Of a DNA stretch of 64,000 bases, positions 48,980 to 56,881 are shown in pieces (the first letter of the stretch is position 1; every line of letters begins with the position of its first letter). The position numbers and the translations under genes are program-made. Under the pieces are notes generated by a model, which was not told where the DNA came from, searched no databases, and saw only the letters and a program-made list of their open reading frames with translations. The stretch spans positions 62,001 through 126,000 of the forward strand of contig NZ_JAPUVR010000076.1 in NCBI RefSeq assembly GCF_029255125.1. Reading direction: 5' to 3'. Source of the DNA: Accumulibacter sp. (lineage in GTDB: Bacteria > Pseudomonadota > Gammaproteobacteria > Burkholderiales > Rhodocyclaceae).

Positions 48980-49341
48980 TGCGCCGTTTGTACCTGAGCG
49001 GAACCCTGGTCTTCTGGCTGCTCATAGCCGCCCTCTGGGGCGCCAAGTTCTGGCTGCCGGAGGCCGACGCGCCCGCTATCGCCGTCCACGAACGGCCGGT
49101 GTTACCGGCCGAGCTGTCCCGGCACGCGGTGCCCGACGACTGCTGGATGGCGATCCGCGGCAGCGTCTACGATGTCAGCCCCTATCTTCCCGAACATCCG
49201 TCTCGTCCCGAGTTCGTTCTCCCCTGGTGCGGCCGCGATGCGAGCGAAGCCTACGCAACGAAGAGCAAAGGCCGTCCACATTCGGCGCAAGCCGACGAGT
49301 TGCTGGCGAAATACCGACTCGGCAGCCTGGCTGCGCAGTGA
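48979..49341 (+). CDS. Membrane-anchored cytochrome b5-like heme protein
   Basis: The 120-residue protein has an N-terminal membrane anchor (LYLSGTLVFWLLIAALWGAK). A cytochrome b5-fold domain follows: DDCWMAIRGSVYDVSPYLPE, then HPSRPEFVLPWCGRDASEAY and KGRPHSAQADELLAKYRLGS. The histidines in EHPS and RPHSA stand where the two axial heme ligands of cytochrome b5 are expected, although the canonical HPGG is HPSR here. The domain would face the periplasm. It starts within the stop of the flavoprotein gene (TGATG), so the two products probably form an electron-transfer pair. It converges with the accessory operon, whose last stop is 31 bp away. Confidence 0.82.
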   Translation: MRRLYLSGTLVFWLLIAALWGAKFWLPEADAPAIAVHERPVLPAELSRHAVPDDCWMAIRGSVYDVSPYLPEHPSRPEFVLPWCGRDASEAYATKSKGRPHSAQADELLAKYRLGSLAAQ

Positions 49342-49372
49342 GCGCTGCGGCGAAGGTAAGCCGCGCGCCACG

Positions 49373-51928
49373 TCAATCCGGCGTGCTGGAGCGCCCAAAC
49401 TCGCGACTGGGCTGTTGTCGACCCGGTAGCCCTCCATCCTGACCGGAGGCTTCACGCCAATACGCGTCGATATGACCTCGAAGAGTGGCCTCATCCGCAC
49501 CTCTGTGGCGAAAGACACCTCGATCGATCATTCGCGCCACCTGACTGACAAGCCCGCGTACTTCGCGCTCTGTTTGACTGCTGACGAGCGCCAGCCGCTC
49601 GCCGAGACAACCCATCGCGGCTGCCTCGCCCAGGCTCTCCATCATGTCGAGATAGATCTCGGCATTGGCCTGAACCGTGTGCACCGCGAAGTCGATTGCT
49701 TCATCTCCTCCGTGCCAATGGCTCTTGGAGATCGTCTTCAAGGCATAGAAGACCGGTGCGCTGGATCGCGAGATCCTGTGAACGGCTTCGGCTATCTGGG
49801 CGACCGCCGGATCAGCAAAGCGGTAGCCAAACGCCATGAAGTTTGGTTCCTGCTCCCCGGTCAGAAGGCCCTGGCTTTCCAGCTTACGCTTGATCGCAGT
49901 ACCTTCATTGACGACAAGCGGTCGAAAAGGCCATGTGTTGTAACGCACCAGACCGTTCGCCCTGAAAAAGGCGGTATTCTCAAGAAGCTCTTCAACGCTT
50001 AGACTTGGATCGAACATGATGAAGCCGACGTCGATGTCCAAGTCGAGATCCTGAAGCACCTGCAGTGCGCACAAGGTATCGCCGAGAGTCTCTTTCCGGT
50101 TGTACCGGAGTTTCTGCGCTTGACTGCCGCTTTCCAGCCCAATATAAACGCGCGTCAAGCCGGCATTCCGGAGAAGCTGCAGCGCTTGTCGAATCCTCTC
50201 GTTTTCTTCGGCGATCTTCCTCGTTCTTGGCTCCCTGGAAACGATCAGAGGCGTTGTAAAGATTCGGAACGAGAGACGCGTTTGCCACTTCTGGCCTATC
50301 GCGGCCATCCCGAGAGCAAAATCATGAATCCGGTTCAAGGCGGCTGCGCTTCGCCCGCCAAAAAACTCGTCGTCGCAGAACTCGATTTCGCTGATTCCCC
50401 GAGAAAGGAAAATCTCGACGTTCCGAAAAACTCGTTCGAGAGAAAAATGCCGCCACTTTGTGCTGGGCGAAGGCGTGGTGACTTCGCCAATGGCTTCAAT
50501 CTTGGTTGAGGCGTTGAAGCTGCTCCAGCGGGTGCAATAGGTACAGCTAAACACACAGCCGCGGCTTGTCTGGATCATGTTCGTCATCCCCGGCTTGACG
50601 GTGTCGCCCGAGGGTGGGTGCGGCAGCGCCTCAAGGTCCAGGTTGACCAGCGGCGTGCGGCGGATCGCGCCCGTCTCGCGGCAACGGTAGACGACATTGT
50701 TGATGTCAGGAAGCTGGGTCCGCCCGCGAATCAGCTCGACGAGGCCGCGCATAACCAATTCGCCCTCGTGCAGGCAGACGATTGCAGTTGGTACACGCAA
50801 GTCATTCAGAAAGCGCTCAGGGAAATAGGTTGGCAGCTGATTACCGAGAACAAGAATCGATCCTCGTGCCCTGGGATCCTGGCTATGCCAATCAAGGTAA
50901 CGGTCTACCAGCGGTAGCGTACCGAGCTCGACCGACAATCCAACGATAGCAGGGAAAGTGGGGCGCGCACGATTGAATACGGTATCGACCAAATCCAGGC
51001 GATCCAGCCGGCGCACACTGATCGCGACTTCGTCGCCATACTCTCCACGCAAATCACCTGCCAGCGTTTCGACACTGAGGTTATTCCACAAGGCGTAGTG
51101 CCATGGAGAGCCGAAAGTTACGAACTCGATGTCGATCGGTGTGAGCGGAGACTCCTTGGCTAGGATAGCGCCCAGCCTGTTTCGCAAAAGCCCGTCATCC
51201 GGCCCATCCTTGCGTCGCAAGTCGCTGGCGCGACGCTCTGCGATCAGGTAGCCGGCATTAGTGCGAATCTGACGGCCGATCGTGCCAGGCAGGAGTTCGA
51301 GCTTGTCCAGAAGGTCCTCAGCGAACGCGAGTTCGGCGGCTTGACGAGGCGTCAGTCCGTAACCTGGGCTCTGCTGGTTCAGCTCGATCAGGCGATCGAG
51401 CACCCAGCGACGCGTGGCCGCGGGAACAGGGCCGCTACGGTCTTCGTTCGTCAGCGAGTGGTAATACGTGGCAAAGGCCAGTAGCTGACGCAGTTCATCG
51501 GTATCCAACTCGCTAAAAAGCTGTTCTCTCAGGTAGAGCGCGTTCCCATCGCAGGCGGCCAGAAAGTCAATGCCTTTGCAGCGAAAGGAATAGCGCCGGA
51601 GCGCTTGGCAGTGACTTGCGGAGGCGCTGCGTGCGGGCAAGCCGGCAGAGTCAACCGCGCGTCGTGGCTGGAGGCATCCGTCGGAAACCGCTTGAGCAGA
51701 TGGGTCACCAACGATCACGAGACGTGATGGTGAACTCGCGTGATCGATCTCGGGCGCCAAGTCCCGAAGTGAACGCGCTGACCATGAACACTGTGCGATC
51801 AGACTATCGAGGGAAGCCCCAAGGTGCTTTAGCTGGTAGCGCGTGGGGGGAGGGAAACCCGGCGCGACAAGCCCGGTTGTTCGACGGCCTGGGTTCGCTT
51901 CGCTGGCCGACGACCGTGACGCGCTCAT
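49373..51928 (-). CDS. B12-type radical SAM enzyme, last gene of accessory operon
   Basis: From ATG 51928 the protein has 851 residues. An unusual N-terminal part (about 1-120) is rich in Ser, Ala and Arg; a helical region follows. Residues about 265-420 look like a cobalamin-binding Rossmann domain (RGSILVLGNQLPTYFPERFL, then VCLHEGELVMRGLVELIRG), but without the DxHxxG motif of base-off B12. The radical SAM core has the CX3CX2C cluster motif in SRGCVFSCTYCTRW (cysteines near 458, 462, 465) and RVYIGLESGSQAQKLRYNRK. The substrate is unknown. The start forms an ATGA overlap with the upstream regulator gene; the frame is open 7 codons further. Codon choice is more A/T-rich than in neighbours, suggesting transfer. 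Confidence 0.8.
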   Translation of the reverse strand: MSASRSSASEANPGRRTTGLVAPGFPPPTRYQLKHLGASLDSLIAQCSWSARSLRDLAPEIDHASSPSRLVIVGDPSAQAVSDGCLQPRRAVDSAGLPARSASASHCQALRRYSFRCKGIDFLAACDGNALYLREQLFSELDTDELRQLLAFATYYHSLTNEDRSGPVPAATRRWVLDRLIELNQQSPGYGLTPRQAAELAFAEDLLDKLELLPGTIGRQIRTNAGYLIAERRASDLRRKDGPDDGLLRNRLGAILAKESPLTPIDIEFVTFGSPWHYALWNNLSVETLAGDLRGEYGDEVAISVRRLDRLDLVDTVFNRARPTFPAIVGLSVELGTLPLVDRYLDWHSQDPRARGSILVLGNQLPTYFPERFLNDLRVPTAIVCLHEGELVMRGLVELIRGRTQLPDINNVVYRCRETGAIRRTPLVNLDLEALPHPPSGDTVKPGMTNMIQTSRGCVFSCTYCTRWSSFNASTKIEAIGEVTTPSPSTKWRHFSLERVFRNVEIFLSRGISEIEFCDDEFFGGRSAAALNRIHDFALGMAAIGQKWQTRLSFRIFTTPLIVSREPRTRKIAEENERIRQALQLLRNAGLTRVYIGLESGSQAQKLRYNRKETLGDTLCALQVLQDLDLDIDVGFIMFDPSLSVEELLENTAFFRANGLVRYNTWPFRPLVVNEGTAIKRKLESQGLLTGEQEPNFMAFGYRFADPAVAQIAEAVHRISRSSAPVFYALKTISKSHWHGGDEAIDFAVHTVQANAEIYLDMMESLGEAAAMGCLGERLALVSSQTEREVRGLVSQVARMIDRGVFRHRGADEATLRGHIDAYWREASGQDGGLPGRQQPSREFGRSSTPD

Positions 51929-52767
51929 GCTTGCACAACCTCTTTCCACAGATCGGCCGCGAGTACGGCACCTAGCCTGCGCTGGTCCACCTTCCGATGA
52001 AGCGCCACCATCTCATCGACCACGTCTCGAGCGGGGCGAGTAACCGACAGGTATTCCCAGTCGAATCTGCTGAGGTAGATGTCGGGCAGCACCAAGCGGT
52101 AGGGAAGCCCGCGTCGAACCATTTCGAGCGCTGACAGATAGGAGGTCGCGATCGGTCCTTGCGGCGTCATGACTTCGGGGTCGACCAGAGCAACGCTGCG
52201 GTTAAGCTGTTCTCCGTAACTCCCGGACTCCCAGATCAGCGTCGAGGGCATCCCCCCGCTTGCTGCCCTCGGCGCGGCGATGGCAGCCTTCCACTGGGCG
52301 AGAGAAACCATTTCGACATCCTCATCGATCGCCGTCACAGAGCCTCGGTGCACGATGGCGAGGTCAATCTCCCCGTCGCGCAGCGCGTCCATCACTTGTG
52401 CCGATCGCAGAAGCAGTGCGCGAGGTGCGCAATCCAGTCGCGCAAAAACCTGCCGTACCAGCATGGCTGAAAGACTGCCGGCAGAAACGCGAGGAAAGCG
52501 TATGGCGGCAGCAACATCGGCTTCGCTGCGCCGAATCGCTGCAGCCAACCGCCTTACCTCTGCGGGGAAGACTAGTCGGTGCCCGTCCTTCCAGTTCAGG
52601 CCCGTGTCGCCGACAACCTCGTCTATCCGCTGCAACAAGCGGTCGACGGAGGCTCGGTCCACGCCGAGAAACGTTGCCGCTTCGCTCTTGGACGATGGGT
52701 TCCTCGCCACCAACTGGACGAGCGCTTCCATGTCTCGCCGCGTCAAGCTCATCCGATCACGAGGCAT
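51925..52767 (-). CDS. LysR-like transcriptional regulator
   Basis: The 280-residue protein has an N-terminal winged-helix region (MEALVQLVARNPSSKSEAAT, then FLGVDRASVDRLLQRIDEVV), laid out as in LysR regulators but divergent in the recognition helix. An effector-binding domain follows (LRSAQVMDALRDGEIDLAIV, VEMVSLAQWKAAIAAP, SALEMVRRGLPYRLVLPDIY). It lies inside the operon between the glycosidase-like and radical SAM genes, whereas LysR genes are more often divergent from their targets. AGGAGG precedes the ATG by about 7 bases, and the stop overlaps the radical SAM start. It may autoregulate the operon; the effector is unknown. Confidence 0.72.
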   Translation of the reverse strand: MPRDRMSLTRRDMEALVQLVARNPSSKSEAATFLGVDRASVDRLLQRIDEVVGDTGLNWKDGHRLVFPAEVRRLAAAIRRSEADVAAAIRFPRVSAGSLSAMLVRQVFARLDCAPRALLLRSAQVMDALRDGEIDLAIVHRGSVTAIDEDVEMVSLAQWKAAIAAPRAASGGMPSTLIWESGSYGEQLNRSVALVDPEVMTPQGPIATSYLSALEMVRRGLPYRLVLPDIYLSRFDWEYLSVTRPARDVVDEMVALHRKVDQRRLGAVLAADLWKEVVQA

Positions 52768-52778
52768 GGTGCCCCCTC

Positions 52779-53738
52779 CTAGAGATGATCCGCCAGCACC
52801 GGATGGCTTACCGGCTGCGGAAAGCTGCCCAAGTCGAACTCAATGAATGCGGTGCCTGTAGGCCGATGATTGGGGCCAGCAACGACGACAACCGGCGTAG
52901 CGCCTGCTTCCGGGCAGTAGTACCAGCCAACACTGCCACCGTTATCAAGGACAATCGCCTGTTCGACGCCCAAAGCCGCCAGAGTGCTGGCGATGCCGGT
53001 CAGCGCGCCGGTGATTGCCGCACACAGGACGGAGCCGTCGGAACGTCCGCCCAACACACAGTGCAGGAGATTGCGGCTTGGCTTCGCACCGTGGCATTGG
53101 GCGACTGCGTCTAGCCGCCGGTATAGGGTTTCGTCATCAACACCATCCTGCTTGCCAACCTCCCACGCGTTGGCCAAGTCGTGCCAAGCCTGCGCCGACG
53201 GTCCAATCAGACCCTTTGGATGCACCTCGTAGGCGTGCGCGGGGTCGGAGCAGTTGGCAACAACAAACGATCGCGGCACCGGTCTGCCGTCGATGACCAG
53301 CGGAAGTCCAGTCAAGGCGTCCAGTTCCTCAGGAAGACGGCCCAAGCTGTGGAACGAGACGCCACCTTCCCCCAGCGCGGCAACCGGCCAACCGGGATCA
53401 AGCGGCGGATCGCCGGCTCGACCAAACCACAAACCGTGAAACCGCAGCCGGAAACCGAACTCGTTCAACACATTCCGCGCACCGACGAAGATTGAATGCC
53501 GGCGACCTTCCCCGCGCGCCAGCAGATCAGCGGCGTACCGAACACCGGAGCCATAATCGCGCCAGGGAAGTTCAACGCGCGGCTCTTCGTTCCGAGCCGC
53601 GGCTATGCGCTCGGAACGGGCAGACGATCGCACGTACCCGTAGCTTGAGGTCGTCGCAGCCTCAGCCCCAGGAAAGTGCGCGCGAGCCGGTGTTCCCGCC
53701 GGGATATCGAGAAGTGCAAAGTGTGCGAAACAGCTCAT
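52779..53738 (-). CDS. Phosphodiester glycosidase-like (NAGPA-type) protein
   Basis: The 319-residue protein ends in a domain resembling phosphodiester glycosidases of the NAGPA/DUF2233 fold, which remove a sugar (classically GlcNAc) from a sugar phosphodiester. The best match is SVLCAAITGALTGIASTLAA followed by LGVEQAIVLDNGGSVGWYY (residues about 237-274), equivalent to the family's LDGGGS block. FVGARNVLNEFGFRLRFHGL corresponds to the N-terminal substrate region. One conserved Gly is Asn here (LDNGGS). No signal peptide is seen, so it is probably cytoplasmic, unlike many relatives. It starts 18 bp after the kinase gene, with AAGGA seven bases before the ATG. Family assignment is moderately secure; the reaction is an inference. 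Confidence 0.62.
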   Translation of the reverse strand: MSCFAHFALLDIPAGTPARAHFPGAEAATTSSYGYVRSSARSERIAAARNEEPRVELPWRDYGSGVRYAADLLARGEGRRHSIFVGARNVLNEFGFRLRFHGLWFGRAGDPPLDPGWPVAALGEGGVSFHSLGRLPEELDALTGLPLVIDGRPVPRSFVVANCSDPAHAYEVHPKGLIGPSAQAWHDLANAWEVGKQDGVDDETLYRRLDAVAQCHGAKPSRNLLHCVLGGRSDGSVLCAAITGALTGIASTLAALGVEQAIVLDNGGSVGWYYCPEAGATPVVVVAGPNHRPTGTAFIEFDLGSFPQPVSHPVLADHL

Positions 53739-53756
53739 GAAGCAATCCTTGCGGGC

Positions 53757-55637
53757 TCAAGCCAGAAACACGGGGTCAATCTCTCGGACGGATGTGTCGC
53801 CCCCGAGTTCAGACCTGGGCGAAGCAAAGATCTCCCATGCCGCCTTGGCAGCGCCCATGGCCGCCATGCTTGCCTGTGGCTTGTCGGCTAGGAATTCCAA
53901 GCCATTGATCGCGTGAGGCGCGTCCGGACCATCGGTGTCGAAGCCGTAAAGCGTCTTCAAGTGCTCCTTCGCTCTCCGGCTCAGTTCTGCGCCGATGGCG
54001 GTGATGGGGCCGCCAGACAAGTACACGGCATTTGCCTTGAGGACATCGGCACACATTGCAATAAGATCCGCTGCCAGCCATGACGCTCTTTCCAACAGGC
54101 AGCCCAGCGTGCAGGTACCGGAGATATCGCTCACCGTCAGGTATTTCTCGTCAAGGTAGTCCCGGCGCGCTTGCCAAAGAATCGTCTTGCGCTGCTGATC
54201 GTTTCCAATCCATTCGAGCTGCTCAGGTAGCCTGGCGAAGAGTTCCTCCGCGCACTGGGCCTCCTCTGATGGACACTCCTCTTGGTTCCAACGTTTGTAC
54301 AGCCAGCTCACTTCCCTGTTACTCACAGCCGAACCGACAAGATCCTTTGCGATGCGCGGATTGGTTTTTTCCGAGAAGAGCTGATTGGCAACCCCAGCGG
54401 GAAAGTTGCCACCTCTATCCTTCTGGCAGGCAAGAAACGGTTCAACCAGATTGATGATCGTCTTCCCGACCTCGCTGAGAAACGGAGCGATAGCGCCGTC
54501 TTCGATAAGCCCAAGCGCCGTTCCCGTTCCGGCCACCATGACCATCAAGCGTTTGTCGGACAACACCGTGGACGCCTTGAGTAGCGATCGAGCGAAGATG
54601 ACGTGGCCGTCACCGTCATTGATCAGTCGAACACAATCCCCAAAAAGACCTACGAAACCCTCGCGGATTTTCAGAGCATGAATGGCGTCCGGCGAATTGG
54701 CCGTGATCGTCGAGCTGAGTCTTTCGAAGTTGCCCATGATTCCACTCGGGCCAGCGACGTACTCACGCCCAGCTTTGCCGCGCACCGGACCGGGCCACGT
54801 TATCCCGACACACAGACTCTTTGGATTTAGACCTTCCTCGTCGAGGACCGGTTTGATCTGACTGAACACATACTGACAAAAATCCTGTCCGTCCTTGAAC
54901 TTGAACTCTCTTTGAGTGCGCAACGCACCCTGCCTGATTGGCGGCCAAGGGTAGCCGCCCGAGACCGATGGTCCGAACAAGCCCCATTTGATCGACGTGC
55001 CGCCAATATCGATACCAAGGACACGCGGAGACTTCTCAGCCGCCCGATGTGGAATCGCGTCGTGCGAACCTTGGTCAGCCAGATCGAGATACCGAGCGCA
55101 GCCAACCTGAAGCAAGAAGGCACGTAGCGTGTCGTGATTGTCTTGCTGCTGTACCCACTTGATCGCTTCGATCCATTGTTTCCACGGCGAATCGATTTGC
55201 TCGCCGGACTTTGCGTTGCGGAACTCGATTTCAAGCCGTCCTGGTCCAAGCAGCATGCGAAGATTGACCCAAGCTGCGGCCGCACAACGAGCGACTACCA
55301 AGCGTTCATTCCACCAGCCATCATCGGGAGAAGCATCTGATTCCCGCGCTAGGTCCAGAGCACTCTTCAGGCTGTCTTCCTCTGGGGCGTGCAAGGGCAG
55401 CGGTAGCGCGAAAGTTCTGACCGCGATGCTGTCGGGCACCTCTGCCGACCACTTGAGGAGCATCAGGCAAAAGCCTTCTGGTCGCTCGCGATGCAGTTCC
55501 CGCAGCACTCGATTCACATACGGAACTGGCAGAAAATCGTGGCCGCCGAACTTCCAAGACCGAGGCTCCCAGTTTCTATACCTCTCGATAGCTTTCCGAA
55601 TGTCGGGCCACGGATCAAAATCAGCAATCATGCTCAT
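53757..55637 (-). CDS. ROK/glucokinase-like sugar kinase with novel N-terminal domain
   Basis: From ATG 55637 the protein has 626 residues. The first 200 form an unrecognised domain (FGGHDFLPVPYVNRVLRELH, MLLKWSAEVPDSIAVRTFAL). The rest is an ASKHA-fold kinase. Its phosphate-binding loop is LGIDIGGTSIKWGLF (DIGGT at about 210), followed by LCVGITWPGPVRG and RLINDGDGHVIFARSLL with the candidate catalytic aspartate. MVMVAGTGTALGLIEDGAIA and AVYLSGGPITAIGAELSRRA bind adenosine. The ROK zinc motif (CxCGxxGC) is not visible, so it may be glucokinase- or BadF-like. The start overlaps the upstream gene's stop (ATGA). A sugar kinase beside a phosphodiester glycosidase suggests the released sugar is phosphorylated. 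Confidence 0.72.
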   Translation of the reverse strand: MSMIADFDPWPDIRKAIERYRNWEPRSWKFGGHDFLPVPYVNRVLRELHRERPEGFCLMLLKWSAEVPDSIAVRTFALPLPLHAPEEDSLKSALDLARESDASPDDGWWNERLVVARCAAAAWVNLRMLLGPGRLEIEFRNAKSGEQIDSPWKQWIEAIKWVQQQDNHDTLRAFLLQVGCARYLDLADQGSHDAIPHRAAEKSPRVLGIDIGGTSIKWGLFGPSVSGGYPWPPIRQGALRTQREFKFKDGQDFCQYVFSQIKPVLDEEGLNPKSLCVGITWPGPVRGKAGREYVAGPSGIMGNFERLSSTITANSPDAIHALKIREGFVGLFGDCVRLINDGDGHVIFARSLLKASTVLSDKRLMVMVAGTGTALGLIEDGAIAPFLSEVGKTIINLVEPFLACQKDRGGNFPAGVANQLFSEKTNPRIAKDLVGSAVSNREVSWLYKRWNQEECPSEEAQCAEELFARLPEQLEWIGNDQQRKTILWQARRDYLDEKYLTVSDISGTCTLGCLLERASWLAADLIAMCADVLKANAVYLSGGPITAIGAELSRRAKEHLKTLYGFDTDGPDAPHAINGLEFLADKPQASMAAMGAAKAAWEIFASPRSELGGDTSVREIDPVFLA

Positions 55638-56761
55638 CGCGTCGCTCCTCCCGCCTGCACGGACCTCGGCGAAACATGACCAGTGGTCTTGACATCGCGC
55701 ATTCTGGTCTCGAGCCAAGAATCAAACGAGCCCAGACTAACGTGGAAAAAACGATGCCCATCCGAAGAACCGCCGTACCAATCGCGTTCGACAGAGTCTT
55801 CCGGCATTGTAGAATGTCGGTCAAGAATCGCTTTGGACAACCTCTTTACGTCGGAATTGCACCACTGACGGCCTAGGCTGATCGAACAAAAACCCAGCGT
55901 GTCGGGGTCGAGAAGCTGCGGTTTGATCCCCTCGATAATGCTATCGCATAGCTCCGGCGCTTCACCAAAATGGTAGTTGCCGTACTCAATGGAAATGAGG
56001 ACACGCTTTTCTACCTGGCCAGGGGCTGCTGGTGACCGTTCGGCAAATTCGTCGATGGCATCGCACGAGCCCGCACCGGGCGAAGCTAAGCCATGAATGG
56101 CGTCGAGCGCCAGCGCCGCATACGCGCAGGAGCGCCAGAAGGGTTTTGATACCTGCCCACCGACGGCGTCCAAGATGACCGCCTTGAGGTCGGCCTGGAG
56201 CTTGCACTTGGAAGACTCCTCGTCATCACAAGGCGCCCCACAATGTGGATAGGTCAGCACCTCAGAAGGCTTTCCATGACTCCACAGGGTGGCGCGAAGC
56301 GAATTCTGGAAGGCAATCATCGCACAGACCAGACGTGCCACATCGTTTCCCAGTGTCGACTTCAGCACATGCCACGCGGCGTTGGCAGAGAAAAAGTCGT
56401 GGTGCCATGGCTGGTGCCAGGCGTCATGGCTGTGCAGAACGGCGAGATAGCTCAGGTAGGCCCAGGATGTGTGTCCCTTTCCCTTAGGCAGCTCGACATC
56501 TGGCCGCAGCATGTCCGCAGCATAGTCATACTCCGGGCAAAGGAAGTGGCCAAGCCGCTGCATCGAGCGCCCCAATCGCTGGCGGACCCGCTGGAGCAGA
56601 AAGTCCTGCACCCAGCGCCGGCTGGCGTTGGCGGTGACCCAGGCACTCGTGTCCACGTCCGCGGGCACCGACTGGCTCAACTGCTTGAAGAAGTCCCCCG
56701 CGCTTCCTTGGAATACCTCCTTCGAAGGAAGGATTACCCTGCTGATTCCACCCGCCGCCAT
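55634..56761 (-). CDS. First gene of accessory operon, Cys/His-rich protein of unknown family
   Basis: The 375-residue protein starts MAAGGISRVILPSKEVFQGS. I do not recognise the family. It is mostly helical, with a His-rich block (VLHSHDAWHQPWHHDFF, about residues 126-142), cysteines in PHCGAPCDDEESSKCKL, and a later mixed segment (KRVLISIEYGNYHFGEAPEL). The His block could bind metal. No signal peptide or membrane segment is seen. ATG 56761 is supported by AGGAGG eight bases upstream; an ATG two codons earlier is too close to it. The frame stays open to 57055, but that part covers the promoter at 56799-56826. Its stop overlaps the kinase start. Confidence 0.68.
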   Translation of the reverse strand: MAAGGISRVILPSKEVFQGSAGDFFKQLSQSVPADVDTSAWVTANASRRWVQDFLLQRVRQRLGRSMQRLGHFLCPEYDYAADMLRPDVELPKGKGHTSWAYLSYLAVLHSHDAWHQPWHHDFFSANAAWHVLKSTLGNDVARLVCAMIAFQNSLRATLWSHGKPSEVLTYPHCGAPCDDEESSKCKLQADLKAVILDAVGGQVSKPFWRSCAYAALALDAIHGLASPGAGSCDAIDEFAERSPAAPGQVEKRVLISIEYGNYHFGEAPELCDSIIEGIKPQLLDPDTLGFCSISLGRQWCNSDVKRLSKAILDRHSTMPEDSVERDWYGGSSDGHRFFHVSLGSFDSWLETRMRDVKTTGHVSPRSVQAGGATR

Positions 56762-56798
56762 CTTCATTCCTCCTCGGAGTACGTTGGAGAGCGACTTC

Positions 56799-56826
56799 AA
56801 TGTAGCATGTATACATCTAAAGTCAA
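56799..56826 (-). promoter_or_regulatory. Sigma-70 promoter of the accessory operon
   Basis: On the minus strand TTGACT (56826-56821) is followed after 16 bases by TACATT (56804-56799). Transcription would start near 56792, about 30 bases before the first ATG, with AGGAGG between. The palindrome at 56807-56816 lies inside the spacer, where a bound protein would block RNA polymerase. Confidence 0.6.
56807..56816. promoter_or_regulatory. Operator-like palindrome ATGTATACAT, proximal copy
   Basis: A perfect 10-bp palindrome lies between the -35 and -10 hexamers of the operon promoter. A second identical copy is centred 65 bp upstream, and a partial copy (ATGTATAAGT) lies near 56859. The TGTATACA core resembles operators of FCD-type GntR repressors, but no such gene is in the window, so the binding protein is unknown. 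Confidence 0.55.
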
Positions 56827-56871
56827 CCAGTTTGGCCCTTTCCGGCGACACTTGGTCGATGTATAAGTTGT

Positions 56872-56881
56872 ATGTATACAT
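56872..56881. promoter_or_regulatory. Operator-like palindrome ATGTATACAT, distal copy
   Basis: This is identical to the copy at 56807-56816. The 65-bp distance is about six helical turns, so two bound dimers would lie on the same face of the DNA and could cooperate or loop. Confidence 0.5.
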
